This document shows, piece by piece, positions 51,223 to 62,645 of a stretch of DNA of 64,000 nucleotides (positions are counted from its first letter, which is position 1; each line of letters opens with the position of its first letter). Origin of the DNA: Heliocidaris erythrogramma. Taxonomy: Eukaryota; Echinodermata; Echinoidea; Camarodonta; Echinometridae. The stretch lies in contig CM046863.1 in the NCBI GenBank assembly GCA_025617745.1, positions 9,846,935 to 9,910,934 on the forward strand. Reading direction: 5' to 3'. The notes beneath the pieces were generated by a model. That model had not been told where the DNA came from, did not search any database, and saw only the letters and a list, made by a program, of their open reading frames with translations. The translations under genes and the position numbers were made by a program.

Positions 51223-54200
51223 ATGAGTGACAGAAGGAACTTTCGATCTCATTACTATGAGAAGGTGGGATTCAGAGGAGTGGAGGAGAAGAAGTCTTTG
51301 GAAATCCTTCTCGGTGAAGATCCAGTTGGTAAGATGTGAACATGGTAGTCGGGGGGGGGGGGGGGGGGGGGCCCACTCACACTAGTGCGAGGTTATTATA
51401 GATTTAATAACCTCGCACTCCATACCTTCATACCACCTAGAAAATTGCCTCCCATAAAGAGTGTGTTATCTCTGGCACATAAGTGTGCTGGAAAGGAGCA
51501 AGATCGCCAGCCAATCACAGCCTGACAATTTTCACTTGATCAAGATGATAAAGATTCTATCGAATAATCTGGCATGAAATCAGATATTCTATCAATCCTA
51601 AATTGCTAAAATGCAATAGGAAGTATTTTCTCAAAATTTTGCTGATTATAATTGGTGAATTTACAATGTACCTCTTCAACTTGGAGGTTGTGACCGCTGC
51701 CGAAATTGACCGAACCCCACGTAGTGATGGTTCCGCCATTCACCTACAATGTATGATGCGTTGAATTATCTAAACTGGTTTCAATGGGATGTCTTTCACA
51801 CCAGGTAGGGATATCTTTAGAGTCTGTAGACCCTCCAAGCTTCTTGCAAGAAGAGGTCATAAAGGCATATAAAGTCAAACAACTTTCATGAATTTGGGGC
51901 CTTGAATCACTATGAACATGACGGACAAAGAGTGGATAAAATAACCCCTCGTTCTACCCTTCACAGTGGTTCTGGTAGTCAAAAGAGCATCCCTTCACTG
52001 CGACATGTATGCTGTAAAAATATGTACATGTTGAAGTGTAAAACAGGTTTGTCATGCATATTCACCTGTTACAGTATGGATACTTATTTTACATAATAGC
52101 AATGAAGGGATATTCTTTTGTCTACCAGAACAATTGTGGAGGGTAGAATGAGACGTTGTTTATTTTGTCTACTCTCTTTGTCCGTCATGTTCATAGTGAA
52201 TGTAAGTGAATAAAGGAATGAATAGATTAAACAGATATTGTTCTTTTGATCAAAGTTTTAATTTGCTTTAAATGACTAAATTTGTTATTGAATTAAATTA
52301 CATTGATCTGTTTCTTTTTTTTTGCTCCAGACATTGATAAGCTGAGTACATTCTGTGCCAGGTTCTCAGTTCCGGCTATGTTCAGGCCACTTGTCTGGAA
52401 ATTAATATTGGGTAAGTTCAATGTTGTTCGTTTGTTCCTGGAGTGACATACACGTTTATCTTGGGCCAATATTATTTTGCATAGATCTGATTGCTTACTA
52501 TGCCATGTACATGTAATACCATCTTTCTGGTAAGGTTTTCTTTGAATTATTCATACACAATATTCTCCATGAATATCTTTTGTATTATGTTATAGAGGTG
52601 CTTTGTTTTTTACTTTTGTTTTTGATTAGTGTAAAGGGCTAAGGCCTATCCAGGACTCTCCTTGTGGGGACTGCTGGCTTACCCAGCTGTCAACAATCAT
52701 CTGTTGATACCAGCAGTGGCTATTGTTTGCAATTGTATAATATACAAAAAAAAAAAAACCAACACTACAAAACAATTTGTTGAGTATAATACTACATTTG
52801 TTTCATTGTCTTGTTCTTTTCATATTTTTTTTTTATTAGCGGGGAAGCAAATCCATGTAATAAAGTGGAACCTTGTCATAACGAAGTCATTTGGACCAAG
52901 AAAATTACCTATTTTTAGGCCTGTTTTATCAGGCCTAAAGAACAATAGAGTACAAAGACGTGGGACCAGTAAAATTAGCTTGTTCTGATGAGAGTTTGTT
53001 ATAACAGTGTTCTTTATAATGACGTTCCACTGTATATTTAAGGAAAGAAATTCCATGCATTTATATGATTCTTCATTCTTCTGAGTGCTTGTCTACATTC
53101 TTTTCCAACTATCAGGATTGCTTGTCATGTTTCTATCATTGGAATTCTGTCTGCAGGTATTTTACCTCCTCACCCGAGCATCCATGAGTTTGTCTGGCAG
53201 CAGCGGACGGAACAGTTCAATGACCTTCATCAGGGGTTAAAGGTCATGTCAGCCATCAACGACCAGACTCCCATGAGTCTCTGCTTCCTCAAGATGTTTT
53301 TGTTGGAGGAAGGGAGGCTACCTCTTGAAGAGGAGAAACTTGTGAGTGCTTTTTTTTTACATTTTAAAGGGCCGTTGTAGAAAGGAGTTGGGCTCAACCA
53401 AATGAAAATATGTTTGAAGACAATGCATAATTTTGGCAGAGTTACAGTGATGACAAAAAACATAAGCAAGTAGAAATATATAGTATGAAATCTGTTGTGT
53501 AAACTAAAGAATTGCCTTGCTTCAAATAGAGGGGTATGAACTTTGAAGGTACACACAGCCCTGAAAGATTGTATGTAAGCAGTTGATTTTTCACTGGTTA
53601 TTATCTTTATGCACTCCCCAAGAACTTGAAGAAGGAAACAAATTTGCAACTTTTATGACTGCAGGTATTTGGTATTTGCCAACTAAAATAAAAGAGCTCA
53701 CAGCAATTTTAAAGGGGCTGTCTATAAAGTTGCATCAGGAGGATGTAGACTGCCTCTCCTCACTGGAGAGATGAGATAGTTTGTGTTCTCTGAATTCGCC
53801 ACATGAATTATCTGCCGAGGGTCTAGCCAGAAGAGTGTTCACTGATCATTCTACATAAAGATACATGGTTTGGTTGGTTTGATGGTTTATTTTACCTGAC
53901 TGCTAAGAAAGCAGATATGATAGACAATCTTCTTGAGCACTTTCCAGAGGATGCTCATACAGTGCTGACAAGGTTCACAGATGCAGACACTCATCTAGCT
54001 AGAACCAGACTTATCCTCCTGGGTGTAATCAACAATGTCTTGTACCAATTCCCTGACTTTCATCCTGTTACCTTACAATTTGTTTTTGATAACGCTTTGC
54101 AGACCAAGCTGCAGCACATCATCACTAGTAACAGTCTGACACAGGTTGTTCCCTCTGCAATGCAAAGGATTGCAGTTCTCCAGTAAACAGAGGAAGGCAA

Positions 54201-56652
54201 CAGAGAAGAAGAAGAAGAAGAAGATTGTAAGTAAGCAACCAGGGGACCGACGGCTTTAAGTTCTCTCCGAGGACTTAAAACGATGTTCATTGTTTTCAGC
54301 AGATGTGTAGCCTTCATTTTTTACTCCATCTTGTTTTGTATTGCAGCCTGAAACTGATGAGCATGATCTGTTTGTCACCGTAGCGACCGCATCCATTGAG
54401 ATGAATGATGAAGACGACCTAGAATCTTACTGGACAGCCGTCTGTGTCTTCAGGCATGGATGTAAGATCAAAGACCAGATAAGGATTATGGTAAGACAGA
54501 CGGCATTCTCTTCAACCTATGGTCCTCATTGAGTTAGCTGGTATTGCTTTATCCCTGGGATAATAGTTTAAAGATATTTGTGACCCTTGTTGCGTACCTT
54601 GTCCGGAGGAAATTCACCCATGATATTATTTTTCGGAAGTCCTTCCTGCTTGGTATTTCCATTATGTGTTCAGCATAATGATTTCTGTTAAACCCCTTCA
54701 GTGCGGTAGATGGCGAATCATGCCAAAGAATATTCATTGGTGTCCTGAATGCTTGATCTGAGAATAGCTATTTGTTGTATTACCATCAAAAAGAATAATA
54801 AAACACTGAAATTTTGAGTCTTGAAAGTTCCTTCATGGTAAATGTTTAAAAGTAAAAACTTACTATTGCACATTACACTCAAGGCTGATGTTCTTATTAC
54901 CGTACTCATCTCCTCTACTTTGTTGCATTGGCCGAGTTTTATTGGTTTCTTATAACAAACTCTGATTTTGAATCCGATGTCGCTGTGTGTCATGTCTCAG
55001 TCATTGTTAGTTTTCTCCCAGGTATTTGTGTCTGGTTCTGTTCTTTCTGTGTTATAAGAAAAACATGCTGTATTGCATGGTTTTAATACTCTTGTTACAT
55101 TGATTCTCCTCTCATCTCTGTGTATAGCCCAGTACATTCAAGACTATTCTGAAGAAGGAGGACCCAGCGCTATACAACCATCTTCTTGTAATCAACAGCC
55201 TGGAGAGACTGCCCTACACTTCCTGGTTCAATGCACTCTTTGCTGGGGTGCTTCCCACAGATCCATTGAAGAGGTGTGTATTACCATTTTTTTTAAATTC
55301 AGAAAAATTGTCCACTAAATATGGTTTAGCTATGTAAATAACTTTTGTTTCAGAGCCCTGAAAAATATACCAGGCTAATGTGTAGCGACAGCAAACATTT
55401 CTGCACACCAAAAAATTTGTAATATTATGTGCTTTTGAAATGTACAGTTATTACTTCCTCCTGACAAAATTTGGTCTATGGGCTTTGAGGGGAAAAAAAC
55501 TTGACCTGTTTTTCGTAGGAGCATCTAAAAACCCTTTCTTGCCAGGTAGATAGGCAAAACCGACCCAATATGGGGGTCTCCTTCAGGGGCTCTTGGGGCC
55601 AAACCTGTGCCCTGATTCATAAAACTTGTTATCAGTAACAACTGCCCCATTTCTATGACAAATTTGCTCTCAGCCAATCAGATTCAAGGATTTCAGTTGC
55701 TTATAACAATTATTGTAACTTGTTATTGATAACAAGTTTTATGAAATGGGGCCCAGATGTGTATGGTCAGACTGATTACCTTTTTCGATAGTTTAAAGCC
55801 ACACAGTCATCAGTGTCCATGTGCATTGCATCATCATTCGCTGACATCAAATTTTGGTTGAATTACCAATTACAGTCAAACCTGCTTTAGTGACCACCTG
55901 TATAGAAAGACCACCTGTCTATAAAGACCACATGTCTAGAAAGCCCACCTGTCTATAAAGACCACAATTTTTGTTTCCCTTGAAAAGTGTTTCTCATTGA
56001 AATGTGTATTAAAGGAACCTGTACATAAAGACCACCTGCTCATAAAGACCGCTTTTCTTGTCTCCCTTGAGCGGTCTTCATAGACAGGTTTGTACATGTA
56101 ATATGTGTGAGGTCTCCCAGGCAGGCAGCGAAACCAGGGAGATGGGTCTGTCCCACCATAAAATTACTTGAGCAGGGGAGATTTATGATGATGATATTTC
56201 CTTACACTGTACTATGAAGGGGGCATAATGCATTACATAAGAACCGTCTGTCTTTTAAAGTGAAGTCCACTCTCTGTGACTGGCAACACCTGTTATAAGG
56301 TAAACACCCAATTGGTGTCAAATTCCCCTTAATAATCTACGACTATGTTTACTTAAAGTTAACTTTGAGGGGTGAAATCTTATGAGGTAGCTAGTTCAGG
56401 ACAGGATCCAAGACTATTGGTTTTAAATAACATTACCCTTGTTGCATACATGTAGTTCCAGAATTGGAGATTTATATGCCATACATTACAATCTCTCTCT
56501 CTTTTTTGTTTGCTGCCCTCAGGGTTTGGGATCGAGTACTAGGAGGAGCCAGTCGAGTCCTGGTCTACGTAGCCCTCACTCAGCTGCTCACACACCGTCA
56601 TACTCTCCTGGGTATAAGCACATCAGATCTTGTAGTCCAGTATTTACAGAAG
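51223..56652 (+). CDS. TBC1D7: TBC1 domain family member 7 (TSC complex subunit), exons 1-6
   Basis: Coding exons are 51223-51328, 52331-52411, 53157-53341, 54347-54490, 55128-55273 and 56523-56652. Phases agree throughout and give 264 residues. The start [20 protein letters not shown] then [10 protein letters not shown] closely matches vertebrate TBC1D7, as do [64 protein letters not shown] and [20 protein letters not shown]. The TBC fold normally activates Rab GTPases, but in TBC1D7 it binds the TSC1 coiled coil. The protein is the third subunit of the TSC1-TSC2 complex on lysosomes, which turns Rheb off and restrains mTORC1. The human protein has 293 residues, so about 30 C-terminal residues remain for a last exon. 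That exon is uncertain and a Ty3/Gypsy element lies at its candidate site. Introns carry several MITEs. Confidence 0.93.
51384..51419. repeat. 15-bp perfect hairpin beside a G run
   Basis: AGTGCGAGGTTATTA (51384-51398) and TAATAACCTCGCACT (51405-51419) are exact inverted repeats with a 6-base loop. A G run of about 20 lies just upstream. It is in intron 1 of TBC1D7. Confidence 0.85.
51908..52198. mobile_element. CACTA-type MITE with about 110-bp inverted ends
   Basis: It starts CACTATGAACATGACGGACA and ends with the reverse complement, and imperfect complementarity runs about 110 bp inward. AAT flanks both sides as a 3-bp duplication, which with the CACTA start fits the CMC/EnSpm superfamily. 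It lies in intron 1 of TBC1D7. Confidence 0.75.
52863..53032. mobile_element. 170-bp Tc1/mariner (pogo-like) MITE
   Basis: AAGTGGAACCTTGTCATAAC at the left and a GACGTTCCACTG right end, flanked by TA. It is related to the MITE at 11337-11668 and lies in intron 2 of TBC1D7. An inverted AGGCCTGTTTTATCAGGCCT sits in the middle. Confidence 0.7.
53650..54186 (+). pseudogene. unidentified coding-like block within TBC1D7 intron 3
   Basis: Two open stretches look like protein. One (about 53650-53774) includes [20 protein letters not shown] and [15 protein letters not shown]. The other (about 53914-54186) includes [40 protein letters not shown] and [20 protein letters not shown]. Stops separate them. 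Neither belongs to TBC1D7, because exons 3 and 4 join in phase without them. Likely a retrocopy or mobile-element coding remnant; family not recognised. Confidence 0.4.
54987..55127. other. 3' part of TBC1D7 intron 4
   Basis: T-rich sequence leading to the GTGTATAG acceptor of exon 5. No additional feature is seen in intron 4. Confidence 0.4.
55607..55755. mobile_element. foldback MITE, relative of 9711-9862
   Basis: Inverted arms contain CATAAAACTTGTTATCA and TGATAACAAGTTTTATG. The core shares CTCTCAGCCAATCAGAT and CAAGGATTTCAG with the MITE at 9711, while the arm ends differ. It lies in intron 5 of TBC1D7. Confidence 0.75.
55873..56096. mobile_element. MITE with GACCACCTGTCTATAAA tandem words
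   Basis: The left end CAGTCAAACCTG and right end CAGGTTTGTACA are roughly inverted and flanked by TA. Inside, AAAGACCACCTG(T/C) words repeat about six times and then switch orientation (GCGGTCTTCATAGACAGG). Probably a Tc1/mariner-type MITE in intron 5 of TBC1D7. Confidence 0.55.
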
Positions 56653-56961
56653 GTAAGATCACATTCAAACACAGATAGTTTTTTTTTCAAGTTGTTTGGA
56701 ATATTTGTTAAGCCTTTCGTGACAAGAATTATTGAAGGGCTAAATTGATCACATTTTGTTCTTCAAATTGGCAACAATGATATTTTTGTCTTAGTGTGAC
56801 ACAGTTGAATAAGATGTAATGTCTTTGAAAACAACATATGGTTATGAACTTTGTCAAAAAGTCGAAAAGATGGTTAACTTTGATTAAACAATGATTTTGA
56901 ACCTCTCAATATCTTGCCAATTTAAGGATTTTAATGCTTATTCTCCTTTTTAAAATTCCAG

Positions 56962-57000
56962 GCATCAAATGCAGTTTGGTCATGCAACAAAAGTGGGTAC
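56962..57000 (+). CDS. TBC1D7: candidate last exon of TBC1D7, split by the Ty3/Gypsy insertion
   Basis: After a TAAAATTCCAG acceptor the phase from exon 6 gives ASNAVWSCNKSGY up to the element. Host sequence resumes at 62862 and that frame stops at 62918-62920, with AATAAA at 62928. Total length would be near that of human TBC1D7, but these residues do not resemble the conserved end (DAIVSKAIDLW). So this may be a non-conserved tail, or the true exon may lie elsewhere. Confidence 0.35.
56996..57000. repeat. target-site duplication GGTAC, left copy
   Basis: GGTAC directly precedes the left LTR and recurs at 62862-62866. Five bp is usual for Ty3/Gypsy. Confidence 0.92.
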
Positions 57001-57216
57001 TGTCATATCTGCCTATCGACGATAGCTGCAGCATTCCATCAGCTTGATAAGCAGACAATTACCTGAATAAATCGCAAATTCAGACTATCTTGCATTGTTC
57101 ATACGCTTGTAACCAAGATCCCTTTATTACCCCAACTGAGGGCGACATTTCACTTTTAACTTCCATCAGCTGTGACAAATTATGTGTAAGCTGTATTAGA
57201 ATATCACGTTACTACA
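57001..57216 (-). repeat. Ty3/Gypsy 3' LTR (left copy on plus strand)
   Basis: 216 bp, identical to 62646-62861. Starts TGTCATATCT and ends GTTACTACA on the plus strand. Confidence 0.97.
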
Positions 57217-57230
57217 TCCCTCCCTTCTTT
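57217..57230 (-). other. polypurine tract of the Ty3/Gypsy element
   Basis: The minus strand reads AAAGAAGGGAGGGA immediately before the 3' LTR, the usual plus-strand primer. Confidence 0.8.
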
Positions 57231-58353
57231 GATATTAATATTTCCAACACTTTAAGAGAATGTGCATATACATTAACCAGTAAGCAAATTCAATGTCAGC
57301 ATAGAGGAGTATGCAACTGATCTATTTGAATATTAATATATCATGTTATCTAACAACTAAGATATCTCTGAGTATTTTGTTTATCTTGTTTCCAACGAGT
57401 TGTAGCCATTAATACTCCTGTTGGGTTATGAACGAGATGTTTATTTTCTTCTGAACCAAATGCATGCAAACACAGCAATAATGAATTATTTTCTCGAACT
57501 TGACATAGCAAACTCTGTACCATTTATAACCTCGCTTGAACATAACAAAAGATTAATAAACTATCATAACACGAAAAACCTTATGAAGGTTATTTCCATC
57601 TAACAGAAACAAAGTGCACATGTGTGCCATTTAACACCTAATCAGCAATTAACTTTAAAAGTCTGCAAATGAGTACTTGCCCATAAAGATCATTAATCAA
57701 ACTAAACTATTTTGTGGCAAGCAATCAATGATTTTGATTTAGAGCACTCTGTTCATAACATAATATCACATCATGTTTCTGCCTTCATTGTACTTTCATG
57801 TGTACACTTTACATCATTTTGTTACATTTTCTGCTTTGGTAGATAAGATATCTATCTTTTCTTTTCATCTTTCCTCTCTCCCTTTTCAATAAAATCAACC
57901 TGGCAGGGAGATGCGGAAATGCATTAACATTTTGAAAGACAGTATACCAACTTGTAAACATACAATGGAACATTGTAGACCTCAACAAAAGGATTGTACA
58001 CTGTACATGTGGGCATAATTATAAATCCAGAAAACTGTAAAAACTATGACAAACACCATTTTCACTTTGTTCCACAATTATCAAACTCATGTTCGATTGT
58101 TGTTATTCCTGTGTTGTTGTTGTTTTTGTTTGTTTGTTTGTTTTTTTTCATATTGAGCCAAAAACAAGGAATATGAATGAAAAAGTTATGCGTTCAATTC
58201 AAGATCACTAAACAAGTGAAATTGGTGTGTACAAATACACTGTAATAATACAAAATATGCAGAAATTGCTAAAATGAAATGCAAACACCAGAATCATTTA
58301 GCTACATACATCTAACACCATGGGACTGTTCTATAGAAACAGTCAATTTTGCC
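57231..58353 (-). other. Ty3/Gypsy 3' untranslated internal region
   Basis: About 1.1 kb between the polyprotein stop and the polypurine tract. AT-rich, with no recognised gene and no envelope-like frame. Confidence 0.6.
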
Positions 58354-61300
58354 CTATGGGACATAGTCTTTCAAATAGCGTGGTCGTCGCCGAGTACGAG
58401 AGGGGCGACTGGAGGGGGCAGGATGTCGTGAGTTATCGTTCGGGGCTGGGGGAACATCAACATGATGTCCAAGAATTGGAACATCGTCATCATAGTTATC
58501 GACATCCGCCTCGGAGGCGAAGGGGGAACCACGAAATGAGACTTTCTTGAAGAACGAAACGTTGCGTGTACATTTTCGATCAGCTGACTCTGCTGTGATC
58601 ATGTTCCCTTTTCTCGCGATAACCACCATGGGATTGGGAACGAAGGGGGTGGAGAACTTATCTCCTCGAGTGTCACGTCGAAGCAATACAGAGTCACCGA
58701 CCGCGATATCGCTAACACGTGCTCGTTGTCGCTTATCAGCGTACAGCTTCTGTTTCGACTTCGCTACTCCATCTCTTGCGATTGCTTTGTTGAGTGTGTG
58801 TTGATGACCGGGTCGAATGTCGTCGCTATGGCAACCAACTTTCGAGGGAGGTACATCTGGGAGGCGTGTACAGGGATCGCGACCGAACATCAGCCGAAAA
58901 GGGGATACCCCTGTTGACGTGTGAGGGGTTGCACGGTACTGGCGAAGGAAGACAAACATCTGCTGTTTCCAGTTCTGCTGTGTAAGGGATGCTGCTCGGA
59001 CAGCCTTCATCAGCGGCTTGTTGAAGGCTTCTGCCTGCGAATTGGCTCTAGGCCAGCGAGGGGTGATACGGCGATGTGTGAAACCGCTATGTTTTACGTA
59101 TCGGGCAAACGCTTCCGAGTTGAATGGGCTGCCATTGTCAGACTTCAGAACTGCTGGAAATCCAAACACCGCAAGGACTTTATCTAAGACCGGTATGACG
59201 GTTGTCGCAGACACTGATTTCACAATCTCGACGACCGGATATCGAGAAAATTCGTCGATGAGGACCATGAGATAGTCGCCCGTGGGTAGGGGTCCACAGA
59301 AATCGATACTGACATGTTGCCATGGGCCAGGAGGCATATCGGACATGCGAAGCGGCTCAAGAGGGGTATGCGTATCTTGAACTACCTGACAAGCTTGACA
59401 AAGGCGGATTGTGGCTTCGACGGTGGAGTCCATCCCAGGAAACCACACCTTTGATCGGAGGAGCGATTTTGTTCTCGATATTCCCTGGTGACCTTCATGG
59501 GCTATCGATACAACGCGATCACGAAGAGCTGAAGGTACAACGATGCGCTGTCCACGTAGCAACACATTGTCATTATAGCATGTGAGATCGTCTTTTACAT
59601 TACGATACTCTTGTAGCTCACGAATATCGATGCCAGGCTGGTTGACACTAGCAAGATCATGCCAGCGTCCGCTACGTGTAAACTCAATAGCTTTCATGAG
59701 GGTATTATCAGCGACCGTGGCTTCCGCGATTTCGCTCAGGGTCATCGCGGATGGTGTCGACGTTTGCGCAATGAAACATACATACTGCTCTGCGAGCTCC
59801 TGCGAACGTTGGTCAGCACGTGAGGCAGATGAGCGCGGATGACGCGACATGTAGTCTGCTGGGTTCTCGCGACCTGGGCGATATTTGATGCATAGCTTGT
59901 AGGGTTGTAGGCGTAGTCCCCACCGCTCGAGACGGAGAGGCGGCTTCGGCTTCTCCCACACATGAAGCAAAGGCTTGTGGTCAGTGATGACGCTAAACTG
60001 CGATGCTCCACGGACATACAAATCAAAATGCTCACACGCCCATACAACGGCAAGGGCTTCACGCTCTGTCTGGCTGTAGCGAGATTCAGCATGACTCAAG
60101 GCACGGCTGGCGAACGCAACAGGTTTTTCATGCTGAGAAAGAATAGCCCCAAGGCCAACAGGGCTAGCGTCGGTGATGATCTCGATGTCTGCTGCGGGGT
60201 CATAGTAGGACATAACAGTTGAATCCATAAGCTCAGACTTCAGCGAATCAAATGCTGCTTGCTGTTCATCGTGCCAAACCCATTCCGCGTCCTTTGCTGT
60301 GAGACGGCGTAGCGGCTCGCTCAGAGAGGCGTAGTGTTTGATGAAGCGGGAACTGTAGTTCAGCATGCCGAGTAGACTACGCACTTCTGCAGCATTGCGA
60401 GGAGGAGCGGCTTCCTTGACGGCCGCAACTTTTTTCGGATCTGGCGATACTCCGTGATCTGAAAAGATCAACCCGAAGAATTCAATGCGGCGGACACCGA
60501 ATTCACATTTGTTCCAGCTGACCGTCAGACCACTCCGCTGGAGCGCCGTCATGACTTCGTGGACTGCACGATCATGATCAGCTTTAGCGTTGCTACCGCT
60601 GCCGAAACAGATGATGTCATCACTGATGTTTTTGGCGCCTTTGATGCCACGGATAACATCGCGAACTGCTTCCTGGAAAATTTCACTTGCAGACGATATT
60701 CCGAAATTGAGGCGCTTGTAGCGATAGAGACCACGATGTGTAGCGAATGTCGTGATGTATCGCGATTCCGGGGCCAATTCGAGTTGATGGTAGCCAGCTC
60801 GCAGGTCGATTTTGCTGAATATCTTTGCACCATTTAGATCGCTGAGCAACTCGTCAACTGTCGGCGTTGAATGTCTCTCACGCTTGATGGCTTTGTTAGG
60901 TCTGCGCATGTCAACGCAGATGCGAATTGAGCCATCTTTCTTCGGAGGCGTAACTATCGGGGATACCCAGGGTGTCGGCTCCCCAACGACTGGCTCTATG
61001 ACGTCTTCGTCAAGCAGTCTGTCAAGCTCTAACGCGACTTTCTCTCGAAGGTGGAAGGGGGTACGACGATTAGTGATAGCCACCGGTGGTACATCCTTGT
61101 CAATGTGCAACATAAACTGCTTGCCCGCGAGTTTTCCAATGCCATTGGAAAGTGACGGGAAACGACGTTTATAGTCAGCGACAGCGCCCATGAATTTCAC
61201 AAGTCCCAAGGCTAGAGATGTGTCATAATTGAGGAGACACCCGTATCTTCCAGCAACAACGTTGAAGATAAAGCAGTGAGTGTCACCATTATTTTCAACG

Positions 61301-62460
61301 GACAAATTGCACTGTCCAATGAGCGGGAGGGGCTTATCCGATCCATATGCAACGAGCGGCGGTCCATGTGTGGGCAATAGGCGAGGCTTACCCAACAAGC
61401 CATATGTCTCTTCATCAATGATGTTTGCGGTGGTTCCTGTGTCCACAAGAAAATCAATTTCCACGGTCCCGACTATCAGCGTGGTACGTGGCCGCACCGA
61501 GGCAACGCTTCCCTCGGTGACTGAATAGCAATATTCGTCCGAGGAAGAGTCTGAAGGGGGTCGACTAGGGACGGGCAAATTGGGAACATCGATCCGCGTA
61601 GCGTTGTCGACCGCTTTGACATGCAGACGCGATCTGGCCTTAGACAGGCACACACTCTCGAAGTGGTCCTTCTTATTGCAGAAATGGCAGATCTTGCCCC
61701 GGGCAGGGCAACTTGCGTGCGGCAGTTTGCCACCACAATAGCGACATGTATTGGAGGCAGCTTTAGATGAGGGTTTCGAAGAACGCGTGACCTGCGATTG
61801 AGGTCGGGGGCGGGCCTTGTCTTGTCGGACAGCTTTCACATTTGCAGTGTCGAGGCCTCCGTCCATCAGCTTGGCTTGAGCGTCAGCTTGTTCGAGGAGT
61901 CTGCCCATTGCGAGGATATCACTAAGACTCTTATCCTGCTCACGAAGCGCTCTTCTCCTGAATCGCAAGGAGGTGCAGTGCTGTATCAGCTGGCTCAAGA
62001 TTTCGCTGTTGTTATCATGAAAATTACACGTCTGCGCCAATGCTCGAAGCTCTGTGACGTAAGCCTCTAAACTTTGTCCAGGCTTCTGATGACATGATCG
62101 GAAAACAAAAATCTCCATTTGCAGGTTCCGCTTCGGCGAGAAATAGTCACTCAGAACCTTGACTGTATCAGTATATGAGGGGTCGGGAGTAGGGGCAGGT
62201 GCGGGTGCAGTGGAAGAAGCAGGGCTAGCTGGCCTCACAATCACACGACTCGTTGACTCGGCATCATAAATATCATGAACATGCTCACCCGCGTAGTGTA
62301 GCAGGAGAGCTCGTTTTCTCTTATCATTTGCAATATCCAAGGCAACAAACAAGTTCTCTAGTCGCGATAGCCACTTTTTCCACCGATTAGACACGTCTGG
62401 GCGGTCCATTTCACTGTCGAATGATGGGAACAACGGTAGGCTGCCGATACCGCTGGCCAT
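58354..62460 (-). CDS. Ty3/Gypsy Gag-Pol polyprotein
   Basis: One 1368-residue frame with parts in the Ty3/Gypsy order. Gag occupies about 1-290, with a zinc-knuckle region near 238-272 (CRYCGG, CHFCNKKDHFESVC). The aspartic protease has FLVDTGTTANIID. The reverse transcriptase has FSKIDLRAGYHQLEL. RNase H has EIITDASPVGLGAILSQH. The integrase has a zinc-binding segment (HEGHQGISRTK, CQACQ), a DDE core (VSIDFCGPLP, LKSDNGSPF) and a C-terminal basic tail. Integrase after RNase H separates it from Ty1/Copia. Base composition is GC-richer than the flanks. It acts in cytoplasmic particles and then at chromosomes. Confidence 0.96.
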   Translation of the reverse strand: MASGIGSLPLFPSFDSEMDRPDVSNRWKKWLSRLENLFVALDIANDKRKRALLLHYAGEHVHDIYDAESTSRVIVRPASPASSTAPAPAPTPDPSYTDTVKVLSDYFSPKRNLQMEIFVFRSCHQKPGQSLEAYVTELRALAQTCNFHDNNSEILSQLIQHCTSLRFRRRALREQDKSLSDILAMGRLLEQADAQAKLMDGGLDTANVKAVRQDKARPRPQSQVTRSSKPSSKAASNTCRYCGGKLPHASCPARGKICHFCNKKDHFESVCLSKARSRLHVKAVDNATRIDVPNLPVPSRPPSDSSSDEYCYSVTEGSVASVRPRTTLIVGTVEIDFLVDTGTTANIIDEETYGLLGKPRLLPTHGPPLVAYGSDKPLPLIGQCNLSVENNGDTHCFIFNVVAGRYGCLLNYDTSLALGLVKFMGAVADYKRRFPSLSNGIGKLAGKQFMLHIDKDVPPVAITNRRTPFHLREKVALELDRLLDEDVIEPVVGEPTPWVSPIVTPPKKDGSIRICVDMRRPNKAIKRERHSTPTVDELLSDLNGAKIFSKIDLRAGYHQLELAPESRYITTFATHRGLYRYKRLNFGISSASEIFQEAVRDVIRGIKGAKNISDDIICFGSGSNAKADHDRAVHEVMTALQRSGLTVSWNKCEFGVRRIEFFGLIFSDHGVSPDPKKVAAVKEAAPPRNAAEVRSLLGMLNYSSRFIKHYASLSEPLRRLTAKDAEWVWHDEQQAAFDSLKSELMDSTVMSYYDPAADIEIITDASPVGLGAILSQHEKPVAFASRALSHAESRYSQTEREALAVVWACEHFDLYVRGASQFSVITDHKPLLHVWEKPKPPLRLERWGLRLQPYKLCIKYRPGRENPADYMSRHPRSSASRADQRSQELAEQYVCFIAQTSTPSAMTLSEIAEATVADNTLMKAIEFTRSGRWHDLASVNQPGIDIRELQEYRNVKDDLTCYNDNVLLRGQRIVVPSALRDRVVSIAHEGHQGISRTKSLLRSKVWFPGMDSTVEATIRLCQACQVVQDTHTPLEPLRMSDMPPGPWQHVSIDFCGPLPTGDYLMVLIDEFSRYPVVEIVKSVSATTVIPVLDKVLAVFGFPAVLKSDNGSPFNSEAFARYVKHSGFTHRRITPRWPRANSQAEAFNKPLMKAVRAASLTQQNWKQQMFVFLRQYRATPHTSTGVSPFRLMFGRDPCTRLPDVPPSKVGCHSDDIRPGHQHTLNKAIARDGVAKSKQKLYADKRQRARVSDIAVGDSVLLRRDTRGDKFSTPFVPNPMVVIARKGNMITAESADRKCTRNVSFFKKVSFRGSPFASEADVDNYDDDVPILGHHVDVPPAPNDNSRHPAPSSRPSRTRRRPRYLKDYVP

Positions 62461-62632
62461 TTTGACATGAACACTACACTACTTCAGTACTTGTGTTATG
62501 CGAACGCGAATGACACGGCAACAGTCACAGTCCCACACATAGGCATACATGCATAGCGAACATCGACCTAAACTAGTTTCAGCGAACTTTTGATGCGTTA
62601 AGTCAGTTTATATGCAAGAAAAATACCTTTTA

Positions 62633-62643
62633 CCTCGTCGCCA
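62633..62643 (-). other. primer-binding site, tRNA-Ser type
   Basis: The minus strand reads TGGCGACGAGG two bases after the 5' LTR. It is complementary to the 3' end of animal tRNA-Ser(GCU), which ends CCTCGTCGCCA. From memory of that tRNA; not searched. Confidence 0.75.
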
Positions 62644-62645
62644 AA

